DNA of 49,808 nt from Alphaproteobacteria bacterium MarineAlpha12_Bin1 (lineage in GTDB: Bacteria; Pseudomonadota; Alphaproteobacteria; UBA6615), in the NCBI GenBank assembly GCA_002937505.1, contig PTJY01000008.1, forward strand, positions 1 to 49,808, written 5' to 3'. Under the pieces are notes generated by a model, which saw nothing but the letters and a program-made list of their open reading frames with translations, searched no databases and was not told where the DNA came from. Shown here piece by piece: positions 1-9,323 of the stretch (its first letter is position 1; the number at the start of each line of letters is the position of its first letter). A program made the position numbers and the translations under genes.

Positions 1-193
<193 letters not shown>

Positions 194-301
194 GTAGGTT
201 GTCCGTCGGGATGCAGAATTCCTAGGCAATCTATGGGTCGCGCGTACAGCGGCAAGTATCGACAGCACATTTCTTGATTTAAAAGTTAATATTTGGTTAT
301 T

Positions 302-318
302 GATCTCCTATGGAGGTC
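302..318 (+). other. Hairpin in the 23S-5S spacer
   Basis: A 7-bp stem (302-308 with 312-318, one G:U pair, 3-base loop) lies midway between 23S and 5S. It may be part of the processing structure of the rRNA precursor. Nothing else was seen in the 180-base spacer, and it holds no tRNA. Confidence 0.4.
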
Positions 319-358
319 AGCAGTTAGTTATGCAGCGTTAAGTGAATATGAAATCTTT

Positions 359-504
359 TCGTGGGTTTTGATGACCTGGTGGCTATAGCTAGGGAGTAAC
401 ACCCGATCCCATTCCGAACTCGGTCGTGAAGGCCCTATGCGCCGATGGTACTTCGTCTTAAGGCGCGGGAGAGTAGGTCGTTGCCAGGTCTTCTAAGCCC
501 ACGA
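359..504 (+). other. Pre-5S rRNA processing stem
   Basis: Bases 359-365 (TCGTGGG) are the exact complement of 498-504 (CCCACGA), flanking the 5S gene just outside its own terminal helix. Together with the 5S terminal stem they would form an extended helix around 5S, the type of double-stranded region cleaved by endoribonucleases during rRNA maturation. The role is inferred from position and pairing only. Confidence 0.55.
374..489 (+). rRNA. rrf: 5S ribosomal RNA
   Basis: A complete 5S rRNA of about 115 bases. The terminal stem pairs CCTGG near 375 with CCAGG near 484. The internal conserved sequence CCCGATCCCATTCCGAACTC and the GATGGTA / GGGAGAGTAGGTC segments are typical. It follows 23S by about 180 bases and precedes the initiator tRNA by about 110 bases. 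The exact ends may differ by one or two bases. Confidence 0.95.
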
Positions 505-601
505 CTGGTTATACAAGATAAATCAGTTCACTTTGTGTTTGCTACATTTGTAACCTATTATGATGAAAACTCTTACTTGAATTCGTTTATTGTCTGATTG
601 A

Positions 602-680
<79 letters not shown>

Positions 681-790
681 CATACTAGCCAGGTTTGACT
701 TTTTATCAGAAATACATGAACTTTATTCATTTATTACAGAAAATATCGTAACAATTCTAACTTCTATGTTTGTAATTGGAGGGTTTATAT

Positions 791-1165
791 ATGGAAAGCG
801 CCGCAATTAAGTCATTCTCTGATCCCGACGAATCTAAAACACCACCCAAAACCAATGCAGCGACTGTAAAACTTGGCGACATAGCTATTACAAAAGTAGA
901 GCTAGAACCAGGATGGAAGTGGTCCGAATGCGTTAAACCATTGGTTGGTGGAAATAGTTGCCAGGCAGGACACGTAGGTGTAGTGGTGCAGGGAAGCATT
1001 CACGTTGTTCAAGACGACGGCACGGAAGTAAGAGCTAACGTAGGTGATGCTTACTATTTTGGTCCTGGCCATGATGGCTGGATAGTGGGTGAAGAGACAT
1101 TTATTGGCTATGAGTTTTCACAAGACAGTAAAGATTTTGGCCCGTGGAAGACTGCTGAGAGATAA
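791..1165 (+). CDS. Small single-domain cupin protein
   Basis: A 124-residue cupin. An N-terminal strand region with E-P-G-W-K-W-S-E near residues 39-46 is followed by the cupin core, with H61 and a second-motif histidine (H94) in G-P-G-H-D-G-W. The usual paired histidines of motif 1 are not all present, so metal binding is uncertain. This type of protein is common in bacteria and mostly of unknown function. The ATG at 791 is chosen over an in-frame TTG at 776 because GGAGGG at 778-783 sits seven bases upstream of it. The next gene begins 15 bases after the stop, so the two are probably cotranscribed. Confidence 0.8.
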   Translation: MESAAIKSFSDPDESKTPPKTNAATVKLGDIAITKVELEPGWKWSECVKPLVGGNSCQAGHVGVVVQGSIHVVQDDGTEVRANVGDAYYFGPGHDGWIVGEETFIGYEFSQDSKDFGPWKTAER

Positions 1166-1180
1166 TATAAATAAAGCTCT

Positions 1181-2209
1181 ATGGTTAATCAGAGAATAGC
1201 TATTGTGGGTGCCGGAGCTAATGGCGCAGCCTTTGGGGCAGACATGGTGCGCGCTGGTTTGGATGTCACGTTTATTGACCAGTGGCCTGATCATGTTAAA
1301 GCAATGAAATCAAACGGCATACAAGTTAATATGCCAGCAGGTACTGAAATAACACCAGTACGCGCCCTGCATATGTGTGAGGTGGCGACTCTTAATGAAT
1401 ATTTTGACATCATAGTGATCTGCGTTAAGGCTTATGATACGCGTTGGGCATGTGAATTAATTAAACCTTTAGTATCTAATAATGGATTAGTTGTCGGTCT
1501 TCAAAATGGAATGACCATGGATGATATCGCTTCAATAATGGGAGCAGAGCGTACTATTGGTGCTGTGATAGAGGTGGCAGCCTACATGTCAGAACCTGGG
1601 ATAATAGGAAGGCAAACTGGTCCCGCTGGGACTTGGTTTGGTGTTGGGGCATACGATGAAACAACACTGGGTCGTGAGAAAGAAATAGCTGATATTCTTG
1701 CTCATGCAGGAGCAGTAGAGATTAGAGACGATATTAGATCAGCAAAATGGATGAAGTTAATTGTTAATGCTTCAGAGTTTCTGCCTTCTTCTATTCTCAA
1801 TTTACCGCTAGCCGATGCAGTTAAATTACCTGGCATCCATGATGTTATGAAGGCAGCAGGACGAGAGGCAGTACGAACGGGATTGGATCTAGGTTATAAT
1901 CTTGTTCCTATTTTTGGTGATAAACAAGTTGAAGAAAATGATCCCGATCATTATGCATCGGCTCTTCTTGACGCTGTTTTGAGTAAATGGACACTGCCAG
2001 ATACTAAAGTAACTACCTTACAGGATTGGACTAAAGGTAGGAAGGCAGAGGTTGACGATATAAATGGTCTCGTTGTTAGCGAACAGGAAAAACTTGGCGG
2101 TGAAGCGACAGTAAATAAACGTTTGGTTGAAATCGCTCACCAAATCGAGAGCGGGGAACTAAATCCCGATCCATCGCATGCTGATCTATTAAGGTCACTA
2201 ATAAACTAG
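1181..2209 (+). CDS. Ketopantoate reductase (ApbA/PanE) family oxidoreductase
   Basis: A 342-residue NAD(P)-dependent reductase. The N-terminus has the Rossmann glycine motif G-A-G-A-N-G-A near residues 10-16, followed by V-C-V-K/L-Q-N-G-M elements of the ApbA fold. The C-terminal helical domain contains S-A-K-W-M-K-L, which supplies the family lysine, near residues 186-192. True PanE makes pantoate for coenzyme A. At 342 residues this is longer than PanE (about 300), and the cupin neighbour does not point to pantothenate synthesis, so it may be a paralogue acting on another 2-oxo acid. The family call is firm and the substrate is unknown. Confidence 0.85.
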   Translation: MVNQRIAIVGAGANGAAFGADMVRAGLDVTFIDQWPDHVKAMKSNGIQVNMPAGTEITPVRALHMCEVATLNEYFDIIVICVKAYDTRWACELIKPLVSNNGLVVGLQNGMTMDDIASIMGAERTIGAVIEVAAYMSEPGIIGRQTGPAGTWFGVGAYDETTLGREKEIADILAHAGAVEIRDDIRSAKWMKLIVNASEFLPSSILNLPLADAVKLPGIHDVMKAAGREAVRTGLDLGYNLVPIFGDKQVEENDPDHYASALLDAVLSKWTLPDTKVTTLQDWTKGRKAEVDDINGLVVSEQEKLGGEATVNKRLVEIAHQIESGELNPDPSHADLLRSLIN

Positions 2210-2306
2210 TCTAAAGGACATCGAAAAGTAGAAGATTTTAGATTATAATTGGCAAACGCAGCATTTTGTTATTTGACGGGCTGTAAATTTAAATCAATTT
2301 CGAAAC

Positions 2307-3947
2307 TTACGAGACCATGTCGCGTTCTCTCAAAAGACGTCGTTGAATTTTCCCAGTTGTTGTCATTGGTAACTCGTTCACGAATTCTATCGATCTTGGA
2401 TATTCGTGGGCTGCTAGTCGACTCTTAACATAATTTTGAATTTCTAGGGCAAGCTCATCAGATGGTTCATTGTTCTCTTTGAGAATAATAAACGCTTTGA
2501 CTAATTCGCCACGAGCCTCATCGGGTACGCCTATAACTGCAGACATGGCAATTGCTGGATGACTTAGCAACGAATTCTCAACTTCAGCTGGTCCTATCCG
2601 GTAACCTGCTGAGTTTATAACATCATCTGCGCGTCCGACAAAATATATCCAACCTTCGTCGTCCATGGTAGCCTTGTCTCCTGTGTCTAGCCAATAATCA
2701 TCATTATGGTCAGATAAGAATTTTTCTTTTGTAGATTCGGGGTTATTCCAGTATTTGAGAAACATAACTGGATCAGGAGATTTTACACATATAGTTCCTA
2801 ACTCACCTGAAGAAACTAGTTTACCCGTTTCGTCCAATATACCAATTGTATGCCCAGGAACTGCGCGCCCCATAGAACCGTTTGGAGGGGTCATTATTGG
2901 AGCACAACATCCCACGATCATATTACATTCGGTTTGTCCATAACCTTCATTTATTGTCACACCTAACTGTTCACGACCCCAATCGATAAGTGATGTTCCT
3001 AAGGCCTCTCCACCAGAGAACATGGAGCGTAAATTGTAGTTCCAACGTTTTCGGGGTTCGTGAATTTGGCACATAACTTTAAGTGCAGATGGAGGAATAA
3101 AAGCATTGCGTACCCCGTAATGATCCATCAAGTGATATGTCTCTTCGGGATCAAAGCGACCTGGCGGGTTAACTACCTGCGGAATGCCGTGATATAAAGC
3201 TGGCATTGCTGAATCCATTAAGGCTCCTATCCATGCCCAGTCTGCTGGTGTCCACATAATATCACCGGGTTGGGGCATAAATTCTAATACAAAATCAAAA
3301 CCAGGGATGTGTCCGATCATGGTTCGATGCGGTAACAAAGCGCCCTTTGGATTACCCGTCGTTCCGGATGTGTATATGAGAAGTGCTGGATCGCTATTGT
3401 CTGTAACGACTGGCGTGAAGCTATCTTTTGCGCGCTCCATTTCAGTGTATAAATCATGGACATCATGATTTCCGCATTTAGACTGACCATCGATAGAAAG
3501 TATAAACTTTATTTCAGGCAGAGAATCTTGAATTTCTGAAAGTTTATTACAGCCAGTTTGATTTGTTATAATAACACTCGCTCCACTGTCAGAAAGCCGG
3601 TGTTCAAGTGCGTCTGGTCCAAATAACAAGGCAAGAGGCATAGCGATAAGTCCTGCGCGATAGGAGGCTATGTGGGCAATTAAAGTCTCGGATGCTTGAG
3701 GCAGAAGTATGGCTACTCTGTCTCCTTTTGAAAGTCCAGCTGCTAAGAGTAGGTTAGCTAATCGGTTAGATTGTTTTTTAAGATCGCCAAATGTATATTC
3801 GACACGGCTCCCATTTTCTTGAGGAACAATCAATGCAGTTGAGTTTTGGTCTTGACTGTCACAAATTGAGACACCCATATTAAACTTTGTGGGAACATTC
3901 CATTGCCATTCAGAACAGGCTAGGGGGTAACTGCTAGCTTTCTTCAC
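2307..3947 (-). CDS. AMP-dependent acyl-CoA synthetase
   Basis: A 546-residue member of the ANL superfamily that would activate a carboxylic acid to its CoA thioester via an acyl-adenylate. Visible motifs are the P-loop Y-T-S-G-T-T-G-N-P-K-G, the adenine-binding N-E-G-Y-G-Q-T-E, the hinge G-R-A-D-D-V-I and the C-terminal catalytic lysine in M-T-T-T-G-K-I-Q-R. The overall pattern resembles acetyl-CoA/medium-chain acyl-CoA synthetases. It faces the preceding plus-strand gene convergently. Downstream minus-strand genes encode a serine hydrolase and an acyl-CoA dehydrogenase, suggesting an acyl-CoA catabolic context. The acyl substrate cannot be read from sequence. Confidence 0.9.
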   Translation of the reverse strand: MKKASSYPLACSEWQWNVPTKFNMGVSICDSQDQNSTALIVPQENGSRVEYTFGDLKKQSNRLANLLLAAGLSKGDRVAILLPQASETLIAHIASYRAGLIAMPLALLFGPDALEHRLSDSGASVIITNQTGCNKLSEIQDSLPEIKFILSIDGQSKCGNHDVHDLYTEMERAKDSFTPVVTDNSDPALLIYTSGTTGNPKGALLPHRTMIGHIPGFDFVLEFMPQPGDIMWTPADWAWIGALMDSAMPALYHGIPQVVNPPGRFDPEETYHLMDHYGVRNAFIPPSALKVMCQIHEPRKRWNYNLRSMFSGGEALGTSLIDWGREQLGVTINEGYGQTECNMIVGCCAPIMTPPNGSMGRAVPGHTIGILDETGKLVSSGELGTICVKSPDPVMFLKYWNNPESTKEKFLSDHNDDYWLDTGDKATMDDEGWIYFVGRADDVINSAGYRIGPAEVENSLLSHPAIAMSAVIGVPDEARGELVKAFIILKENNEPSDELALEIQNYVKSRLAAHEYPRSIEFVNELPMTTTGKIQRRLLRERDMVS

Positions 3948-4184
3948 GTGATATCCATTAATTGTGTCAGCTATAAATAGTATATTAATTTTAAATAATA
4001 ACTAAAGTGCCTTTATGGGTCTTGTAAAATGTATTGCTCGATGTGCTTTCTGTAATAGCGGTGACAGGTTTTATGGCCGGCAAAGGTACTGATGTTTTAG
4101 CTGGGTGCGGTATCTTGGTCGCTTGGAGCCTCTCCTGGTCCCCTTGATTTTTTGGTCTATTAAGCTTTTTGTTGAAATATAAGC

Positions 4185-5354
4185 TTATATATCACATTCA
4201 CTGATTGCATTAACGATTGTCTCAGTCCGAATGCCTCTTCCGCGTTTTTCGCTCTGATAGTTAGACACAAAACATCCTGCCACCCTTTTTGAGGGTGATG
4301 CAAAAGCCCTCGCACCTCCAGATCCTAAATGACCAAATGCATCAGGTGATGATGTAAAAAGTGGCATTCCGTCTGGTGGGGTTTTCATAAAACCCATTGC
4401 CATTGCCATAGGCCTATTGATCAGTCCTTCATTCATGTCGGACCATTGTGTCTCAACTGCTCGGGCGATCCCCTCAGAAGAAATCAGTCGCACACCATCA
4501 ATTTCTCCGCCCTCAACTAGGCAAGCATAGATTTTTGCCATTCCTCTTGCTTCTCCAAAACCTCCGAATGATGGAACACCAGCAGTTCGAAAACGCTTTG
4601 TGTTTTGCTCGGAAGGGCCAAAATTAGTTGGGAAGGCATTCCATGCTGCAGCTGCGGGTGAGTCTGGGTCCTGTCCAGCAGCATGAATAGCATCAGCGGG
4701 GTTTGGTATAATATCAGCACAGAGTTTTAGGGAATTATCAGGCACTCCAAGATAATACTTGGCACCTAAAGGTTGCGTAATATTTTCAGAAACGAAGTCC
4801 TGAATGCTTTTGTTGCTTACTCGTTTTACGATCTCTCCGGCTATAAAACCTATGTTTACAGAGTTATAAGCTCCTTTAGTTTCGATATCCCAAGCTGGAG
4901 CTTGGTTTTCTATAGCTCTAGCCATTGCTTCGGGCTTATATATATCCCCCGGTTTTGCTCCTTTATTGGACCAAACACCGCACCAGTGAGATAAAAAGTG
5001 TCGAACTTTAATATTTTCTTTACCCATTTTAGCAAAATCTGGCCAGTATTCGGCTATTGGTGATTCTAGGTCAACTTTTCCCTGATCAGCTAGGATGTGT
5101 ACTGCTAGGGAACTTATTGATTTGGCAACAGAGTACATAAGACACAATGTGTTTTCTTGCCATAAACGCGTTCTTTCTTCGTCCATAAAACCACCCCATA
5201 AATCCACCACTTTTTTACCTTTGTGATAGATGCATACAGCGCTCCCTATTTCGGCATGCGTAGAGAAATTTTCAATTAGGGCTTGTTTCACTGGTTCGAA
5301 TGTCTCGATACATTCGCCTTTTAGTATTATTTTATCTTTATTTGTAGAGTTCAT
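4185..5354 (-). CDS. Serine hydrolase of the beta-lactamase/esterase fold
   Basis: A 389-residue class C beta-lactamase-like protein. The catalytic S-x-x-K motif is S75-V-A-K78, and the second motif is Y163-N-S/V-N within G-A-Y-N-S-V-N-I-G-F. A late F-G-H-L-G-S-G-G segment matches the third (H/K-x-G) motif. Proteins of this length and layout are usually esterases (EstB-like, or LACTB-related) rather than antibiotic-degrading lactamases. There is no obvious signal peptide, which argues for a cytoplasmic esterase. It lies between an acyl-CoA synthetase and an acyl-CoA dehydrogenase gene on the same strand, so it may release an acid that these process. That link is inference. Confidence 0.85.
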   Translation of the reverse strand: MNSTNKDKIILKGECIETFEPVKQALIENFSTHAEIGSAVCIYHKGKKVVDLWGGFMDEERTRLWQENTLCLMYSVAKSISSLAVHILADQGKVDLESPIAEYWPDFAKMGKENIKVRHFLSHWCGVWSNKGAKPGDIYKPEAMARAIENQAPAWDIETKGAYNSVNIGFIAGEIVKRVSNKSIQDFVSENITQPLGAKYYLGVPDNSLKLCADIIPNPADAIHAAGQDPDSPAAAAWNAFPTNFGPSEQNTKRFRTAGVPSFGGFGEARGMAKIYACLVEGGEIDGVRLISSEGIARAVETQWSDMNEGLINRPMAMAMGFMKTPPDGMPLFTSSPDAFGHLGSGGARAFASPSKRVAGCFVSNYQSEKRGRGIRTETIVNAISECDI

Positions 5355-5412
5355 AATTTTCCTAATAATTAATTCGAATAAAAAGGCTTGTTTAATTTAT
5401 TACATTGTTCAA

Positions 5413-6564
5413 TCAGAAGGATCTTGGCAATCCTAGGACATGTTCAGCGATATAGGAGAGAATTAAATTGGTTGAAATCGGGGCTATCTGATAAAGTCTA
5501 GTTTCTCTAAATTTTCTTTCTACGTCATATTCTTTTGCAAACCCGTAACCTCCGAAAGTCTGTATACACATATTTGCTGCATCCCATGAGGCCTCTGAGG
5601 CTAGAAGTTTTGCTATATTAGCCTCAGCCCCACAGGGTTCTCCCAAATCAAAAAGATTTGCAGCCCGGGTGCTCATAAGTGAAGCTGCTTCAGTTTGCGC
5701 GTAAGAGCGAGCTATAGGAAACTGAATACCTTGGTTTTGACCGATTGGCCTGTTAAAGACATTACGCTCGTTCGCATAGTTTGTGGCTTTTTCTATGAAC
5801 CAGCGAGCATCACCGACACATTCTGCTGATATGAGAATTCTTTCAGCATTCATTCCATCTAATATGTATTTAAACCCCTCTCCCTCTACCCCGATTAAGT
5901 TTTCAACCGGTATTACCAAATCATCAAAAAAAACTTCTGTGGTCGCGTGATTTATCATTGTTTTTATAGGCTTTATTGTGAGTCCAGCATTCATAGAGGA
6001 TTTCATATCAACTAAGAAAACTGATAATCCCTGATGTCGACGCTCTACCTGATCGATAGGAGTCGTCCTTGCTAGTAGTAACATTAGATCTGAGTGCTCG
6101 GCTCTAGACGTCCATACTTTTTGTCCATTTACTATATATTCGTTGCCATTTTTTTTTGCAGTGGTGGACAGGCTAGCTGTATCAGTGCCACTACTAGGCT
6201 CAGTTACTCCAAATGCTTGCAGCCTTATCTCGCCAGTAGCAATTTTTGGTAAATATTTATCCTTTTGAGTTAGGCTACCATGTCTAAGCAAGGTTCCCAT
6301 AATATACATTTGTGCGTGGCATGCAGCAGCGTTTCCTCCACTCAGGTGTATTTCTTCCAATATTGCACTCGCAGCGGCTATGCCGAGCCCACTGCCCCCA
6401 TATTCCTCAGGAATTAAAGCTCCTAAGAATCCAGATTTTGTCATGGCAGAAACAAATTCTTTTGGGTACGCTGCTTTTTCATCGAGCTCTTGCCAATATT
6501 CGGATGAGAACCCTGTACATAGTGATCTAACTGATGATCTAATGTCGCTATATCTGTTATTCAT
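5413..6564 (-). CDS. Acyl-CoA dehydrogenase family protein (atypical active site)
   Basis: A 383-residue flavoprotein of the acyl-CoA dehydrogenase family. Visible elements are G-V-T-E-P-S-S-G-T-D in the middle beta domain, R-P-I-G-Q-N-Q in the C-terminal helical domain and F-G-G-Y-G-F near residue 340. The segment where medium-chain dehydrogenases carry Y-E-G-T with the catalytic glutamate reads L-Y-Q-I-A-P-I-S-T-N, so that glutamate is missing. Some relatives place the base elsewhere, so activity is not excluded. The gene is divergent from the quinone oxidoreductase at 6765. Substrate unknown. Confidence 0.88.
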   Translation of the reverse strand: MNNRYSDIRSSVRSLCTGFSSEYWQELDEKAAYPKEFVSAMTKSGFLGALIPEEYGGSGLGIAAASAILEEIHLSGGNAAACHAQMYIMGTLLRHGSLTQKDKYLPKIATGEIRLQAFGVTEPSSGTDTASLSTTAKKNGNEYIVNGQKVWTSRAEHSDLMLLLARTTPIDQVERRHQGLSVFLVDMKSSMNAGLTIKPIKTMINHATTEVFFDDLVIPVENLIGVEGEGFKYILDGMNAERILISAECVGDARWFIEKATNYANERNVFNRPIGQNQGIQFPIARSYAQTEAASLMSTRAANLFDLGEPCGAEANIAKLLASEASWDAANMCIQTFGGYGFAKEYDVERKFRETRLYQIAPISTNLILSYIAEHVLGLPRSF

Positions 6565-6764
6565 TTCATCGTCACTGTTTAAAAAAAGTTTTCTTATTAC
6601 AAGGTATTGTTCTTACACATCAGATAAAAAACAATTTATAACATCTTATAATGTTTGTTCCTATCATGGTATTGAGATTTCATGCCATTAGTAATTAATA
6701 CATGAATCAAAAGCTTTTATTCGCGGTACGTTTTGAATGATAATTTTGATCGGAGTGTAAATAA

Positions 6765-7757
6765 ATGAAGGCCATACAATTTTCTAAACCTGGTTCTCCA
6801 GAGGTGCTTTGTTATGTCGAACTTCCATTACCTTTAATTTCAGAAGATGAAATGCTCGTGAGATCTCATCATATCGGAGTTTGCATTCCAGATACATTAA
6901 TAAGGTCGGGCATTTATCCATGGGCTCCTCCATTGCCTACGGTTCCTGGCATTGAGGCAAGTGGAATAGTCGAAAAAGTAGGTAAAAATATTCGAAAGTT
7001 TTCTGTTGGTGATCAAGTAATTGTTTCGGCTAGAGAGAAGCCAGAAAGATGTGGTTGTTACGCAGAATTTATCAGTGCTAAAGAAAACGAAGTGTACCCT
7101 GTTCCCAGTGGTGCAAGTATGGAGGCAGCCGCATGTCTTGCTAATTATCAAGTAGCCTATCAGATGCTGCATAAAGGAGCTCGGATAGCTGAAGGTGATA
7201 CGATTCTGGTTTATGGAGCTGCGGGGGGTGTTGGGAGTGCTTCTGTAGAGTTGGCTAGATTAAATGGGTTAAATGTTATTGGAGTAGCAAGCGATGATGA
7301 AAAACTAAGTTTTATAAAAGAAATTGGAGCACATTTCACTATAGATAGACGAGATCAAGAAATTGGTGAGGCTGTGATGGAAATTACAGATGGTAATGGA
7401 GTAGATTTAATACTCGATCCTATAGGTGGTGTAAAATTCCTTGAAAGGTTAAGTTTTCTAGCTCCTATGGGGCTTCTCTTGTGTTATGGAAGACTGGAAG
7501 GATATCCAGAAGGGGATCTTCTTAAAGAGATGGTTCGGACCATGGGTAGAAGTCCTGCCGTTCGGAATTTTAGCATGCACTCATTTGACAATCAGCCGGA
7601 AAAACGGATAGAGGCTATGAACTCTCTTATAGCTTTATTATCTTTAAATAAAATCAGTCCACGAATATATAGTAAATTACCGCTTTCAGAAGCAGCAGAG
7701 GCTCATCAATTATTAGAGAGCGGTAAAGCAATAGGTAAGATTATTTTACAGCCCTAA
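6765..7757 (+). CDS. Zinc-independent MDR-family quinone oxidoreductase
   Basis: A 330-residue member of the medium-chain dehydrogenase/reductase family. The cofactor site A-A-G-G-V-G-S-A near residues 156-163 matches the NADPH-binding motif of quinone oxidoreductases such as QorA. The structural-zinc cysteine cluster of alcohol dehydrogenases is not present. It would carry out NADPH-dependent reduction of a quinone or an activated double bond, possibly an enoyl compound given the surrounding acyl-CoA genes. GGAG lies about 10 bases before the ATG. It ends 20 bases before the convergent acyl-CoA dehydrogenase gene. Confidence 0.85.
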   Translation: MKAIQFSKPGSPEVLCYVELPLPLISEDEMLVRSHHIGVCIPDTLIRSGIYPWAPPLPTVPGIEASGIVEKVGKNIRKFSVGDQVIVSAREKPERCGCYAEFISAKENEVYPVPSGASMEAAACLANYQVAYQMLHKGARIAEGDTILVYGAAGGVGSASVELARLNGLNVIGVASDDEKLSFIKEIGAHFTIDRRDQEIGEAVMEITDGNGVDLILDPIGGVKFLERLSFLAPMGLLLCYGRLEGYPEGDLLKEMVRTMGRSPAVRNFSMHSFDNQPEKRIEAMNSLIALLSLNKISPRIYSKLPLSEAAEAHQLLESGKAIGKIILQP

Positions 7758-7777
7758 TTGAAAAGAAATTTCCTTAA

Positions 7778-8992
7778 CTAATAGTTTTCGGTCAGAAGAG
7801 GTTTGCTTTTGCGTTTGAAGCCACAGAGAGCCTCTGTAATTCTGTATCTACTTGGAAAAGGAAAAGAGATATGTTTTTGGACATGAGCATCACGCACATA
7901 TTTTTCTATTGGCATTCCCTTGGTCACACCCATTCCACCAAAAATTTCCATTCCCTGTTCCGTTAAGCGTTGAACTGCAGAACCCGTAAACGCTGTTGCC
8001 ATCATTTCATATGGTTGCCAATCTGCGCTTCCGTCTTCAAATGCTTCAGGATGGTCTTTGGCCCACGCAGCAGTCCATATTAAACGTCTAGCTGCTTCTA
8101 AGTTTGTTGCCATATCAGCTAAGAACAGACCTACTGCTTGGTGCTGAACTATTGGTTTTCCACCAGATATTCTCTCTTGTGCGAACTTGAGTGATTCTTC
8201 TAGTGTTGCTCGACCTAGACCCAATGTTAAAGCTGCTATCGTAACATGTGTGCCCATGTCAGTGCGTCCTTCAGGAGAGGGGCCTAATATGCGACCGGGA
8301 GGTACCCTTACATCACTAAAAAAGATTTCGGCATTATCACCTATACGTCTGCCAATTTTTTCCATCGGATGCCTCACTAAGCCAGGTGAATCACCTTCCA
8401 CAAGAAAAGCTTTAGGCCCTTGTTCGGTTTGTGCCATCACAACTAGAAGTTTAGCCAAATATCCTACAGTTTGGTAATTCTTTGCCCCATTAATCAGCCA
8501 AGATCCATCAGGTTGTTCTACCGCTTTTGTTTTGAATCGAACATTAGGTGGAGTGTCGGTAAAGTAATCAAAACCAAGGTCCGTATCTGGCTCGTGGATT
8601 GCTACAGTTGTAAAGTATGTGTCATCTTCAATGAACTTTGGTATAAAATAATCTCTCTGTTCTTGTGTCATCCTTAATTCGAACCAATCACGAGCTCTTC
8701 TCGCAGTAAGCATGTAATAATAAGCTGTTCCAATGTCCCCTGCAGCCAACTCTTCTGCAACGACGCAGGCAGTCAAGTGATCAGAGGCCCCAGCACCTCC
8801 ATTTTCTTCTTGCAACACGAATGTTCGAAATCCCAGCTGTGATCCTTTTTTAAGCACGTCCCATGGAATTCGATCCTCCCAGTTGGGTTTTGCATCTAGT
8901 TCTAATGCTATTGGCTTAATTTCGTTCTCAGCAAAATCACGAGCTAGTTTTTGGAATGCGCGCTGCTCTTCATTTAGTCGGATGTCTAGCAT
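7778..8992 (-). CDS. Acyl-CoA dehydrogenase family protein
   Basis: A 404-residue acyl-CoA dehydrogenase-fold protein. The N-terminal helical domain carries the F-A-x-x-E-I-K-P pattern near residues 20-28. The central region has A-I-H-E-P-D-T-D-L-G where typical members show V-T-E-P-x-x-G-S-D. The C-terminal domain has F-G-G-M-G-V-T-K-G. As in the dehydrogenase at 5413, the final helix (R-D-A-H-V-Q-K-H-I-S-F) has no Y-E-G-T, so the canonical catalytic glutamate is absent. It may be a dehydrogenase with a displaced base or a related flavoenzyme with different chemistry. Confidence 0.85.
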   Translation of the reverse strand: MLDIRLNEEQRAFQKLARDFAENEIKPIALELDAKPNWEDRIPWDVLKKGSQLGFRTFVLQEENGGAGASDHLTACVVAEELAAGDIGTAYYYMLTARRARDWFELRMTQEQRDYFIPKFIEDDTYFTTVAIHEPDTDLGFDYFTDTPPNVRFKTKAVEQPDGSWLINGAKNYQTVGYLAKLLVVMAQTEQGPKAFLVEGDSPGLVRHPMEKIGRRIGDNAEIFFSDVRVPPGRILGPSPEGRTDMGTHVTIAALTLGLGRATLEESLKFAQERISGGKPIVQHQAVGLFLADMATNLEAARRLIWTAAWAKDHPEAFEDGSADWQPYEMMATAFTGSAVQRLTEQGMEIFGGMGVTKGMPIEKYVRDAHVQKHISFPFPSRYRITEALCGFKRKSKPLLTENY

Positions 8993-9323
8993 AACCTTCA
9001 GATCCCCCTCACGAAAAACTTAACAGGTTTTACGACCTGCATTGATCATCATCTTGACTTGTAGTTAACTATCTGTTTCCTAAATCGTTATGTCAACGGA
9101 TACAATTTTAGATTATCTAAATGGCGCGTTCATAACAAAAAGAAGCTAGTGATAGTAAAGACGAACTGAATTTGTTATCTTTTGATTTTAAAAAGAACAA
9201 CAGTTACTTTTTTCGAAGTTTATAAGTGAATATGAGCCAAGTAGCATGAAAAAAGGTTTTTAATAATTTAACTGGCTTGTTTGAATGACTAGAGTAACAA
9301 CGAAAACTAAAAAGGATTAACCC
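8993..9323. other. 331-base divergent intergenic region
   Basis: AT-rich sequence between the divergent acyl-CoA dehydrogenase and TRAP transporter genes; no protein or RNA gene recognised. A small inverted repeat, CAGGT (9024-9028) and ACCTG (9035-9039), sits about 32 bases upstream of the dehydrogenase start and could be an operator half-site pair or a leader hairpin. The region must hold promoters in both directions, but I see no convincing -35/-10 pair. Confidence 0.5.

Noticed and set aside
4025-4147. A 39-codon open stretch between the acyl-CoA synthetase and serine hydrolase genes, richer in GC than its surroundings and containing M-A-G-K-G-T-D-V-L-A-G
   Set aside because: It looks slightly protein-like and could be a gene remnant, but there is no ribosome-binding site and no family I can recognise, so it was not listed as a pseudogene.
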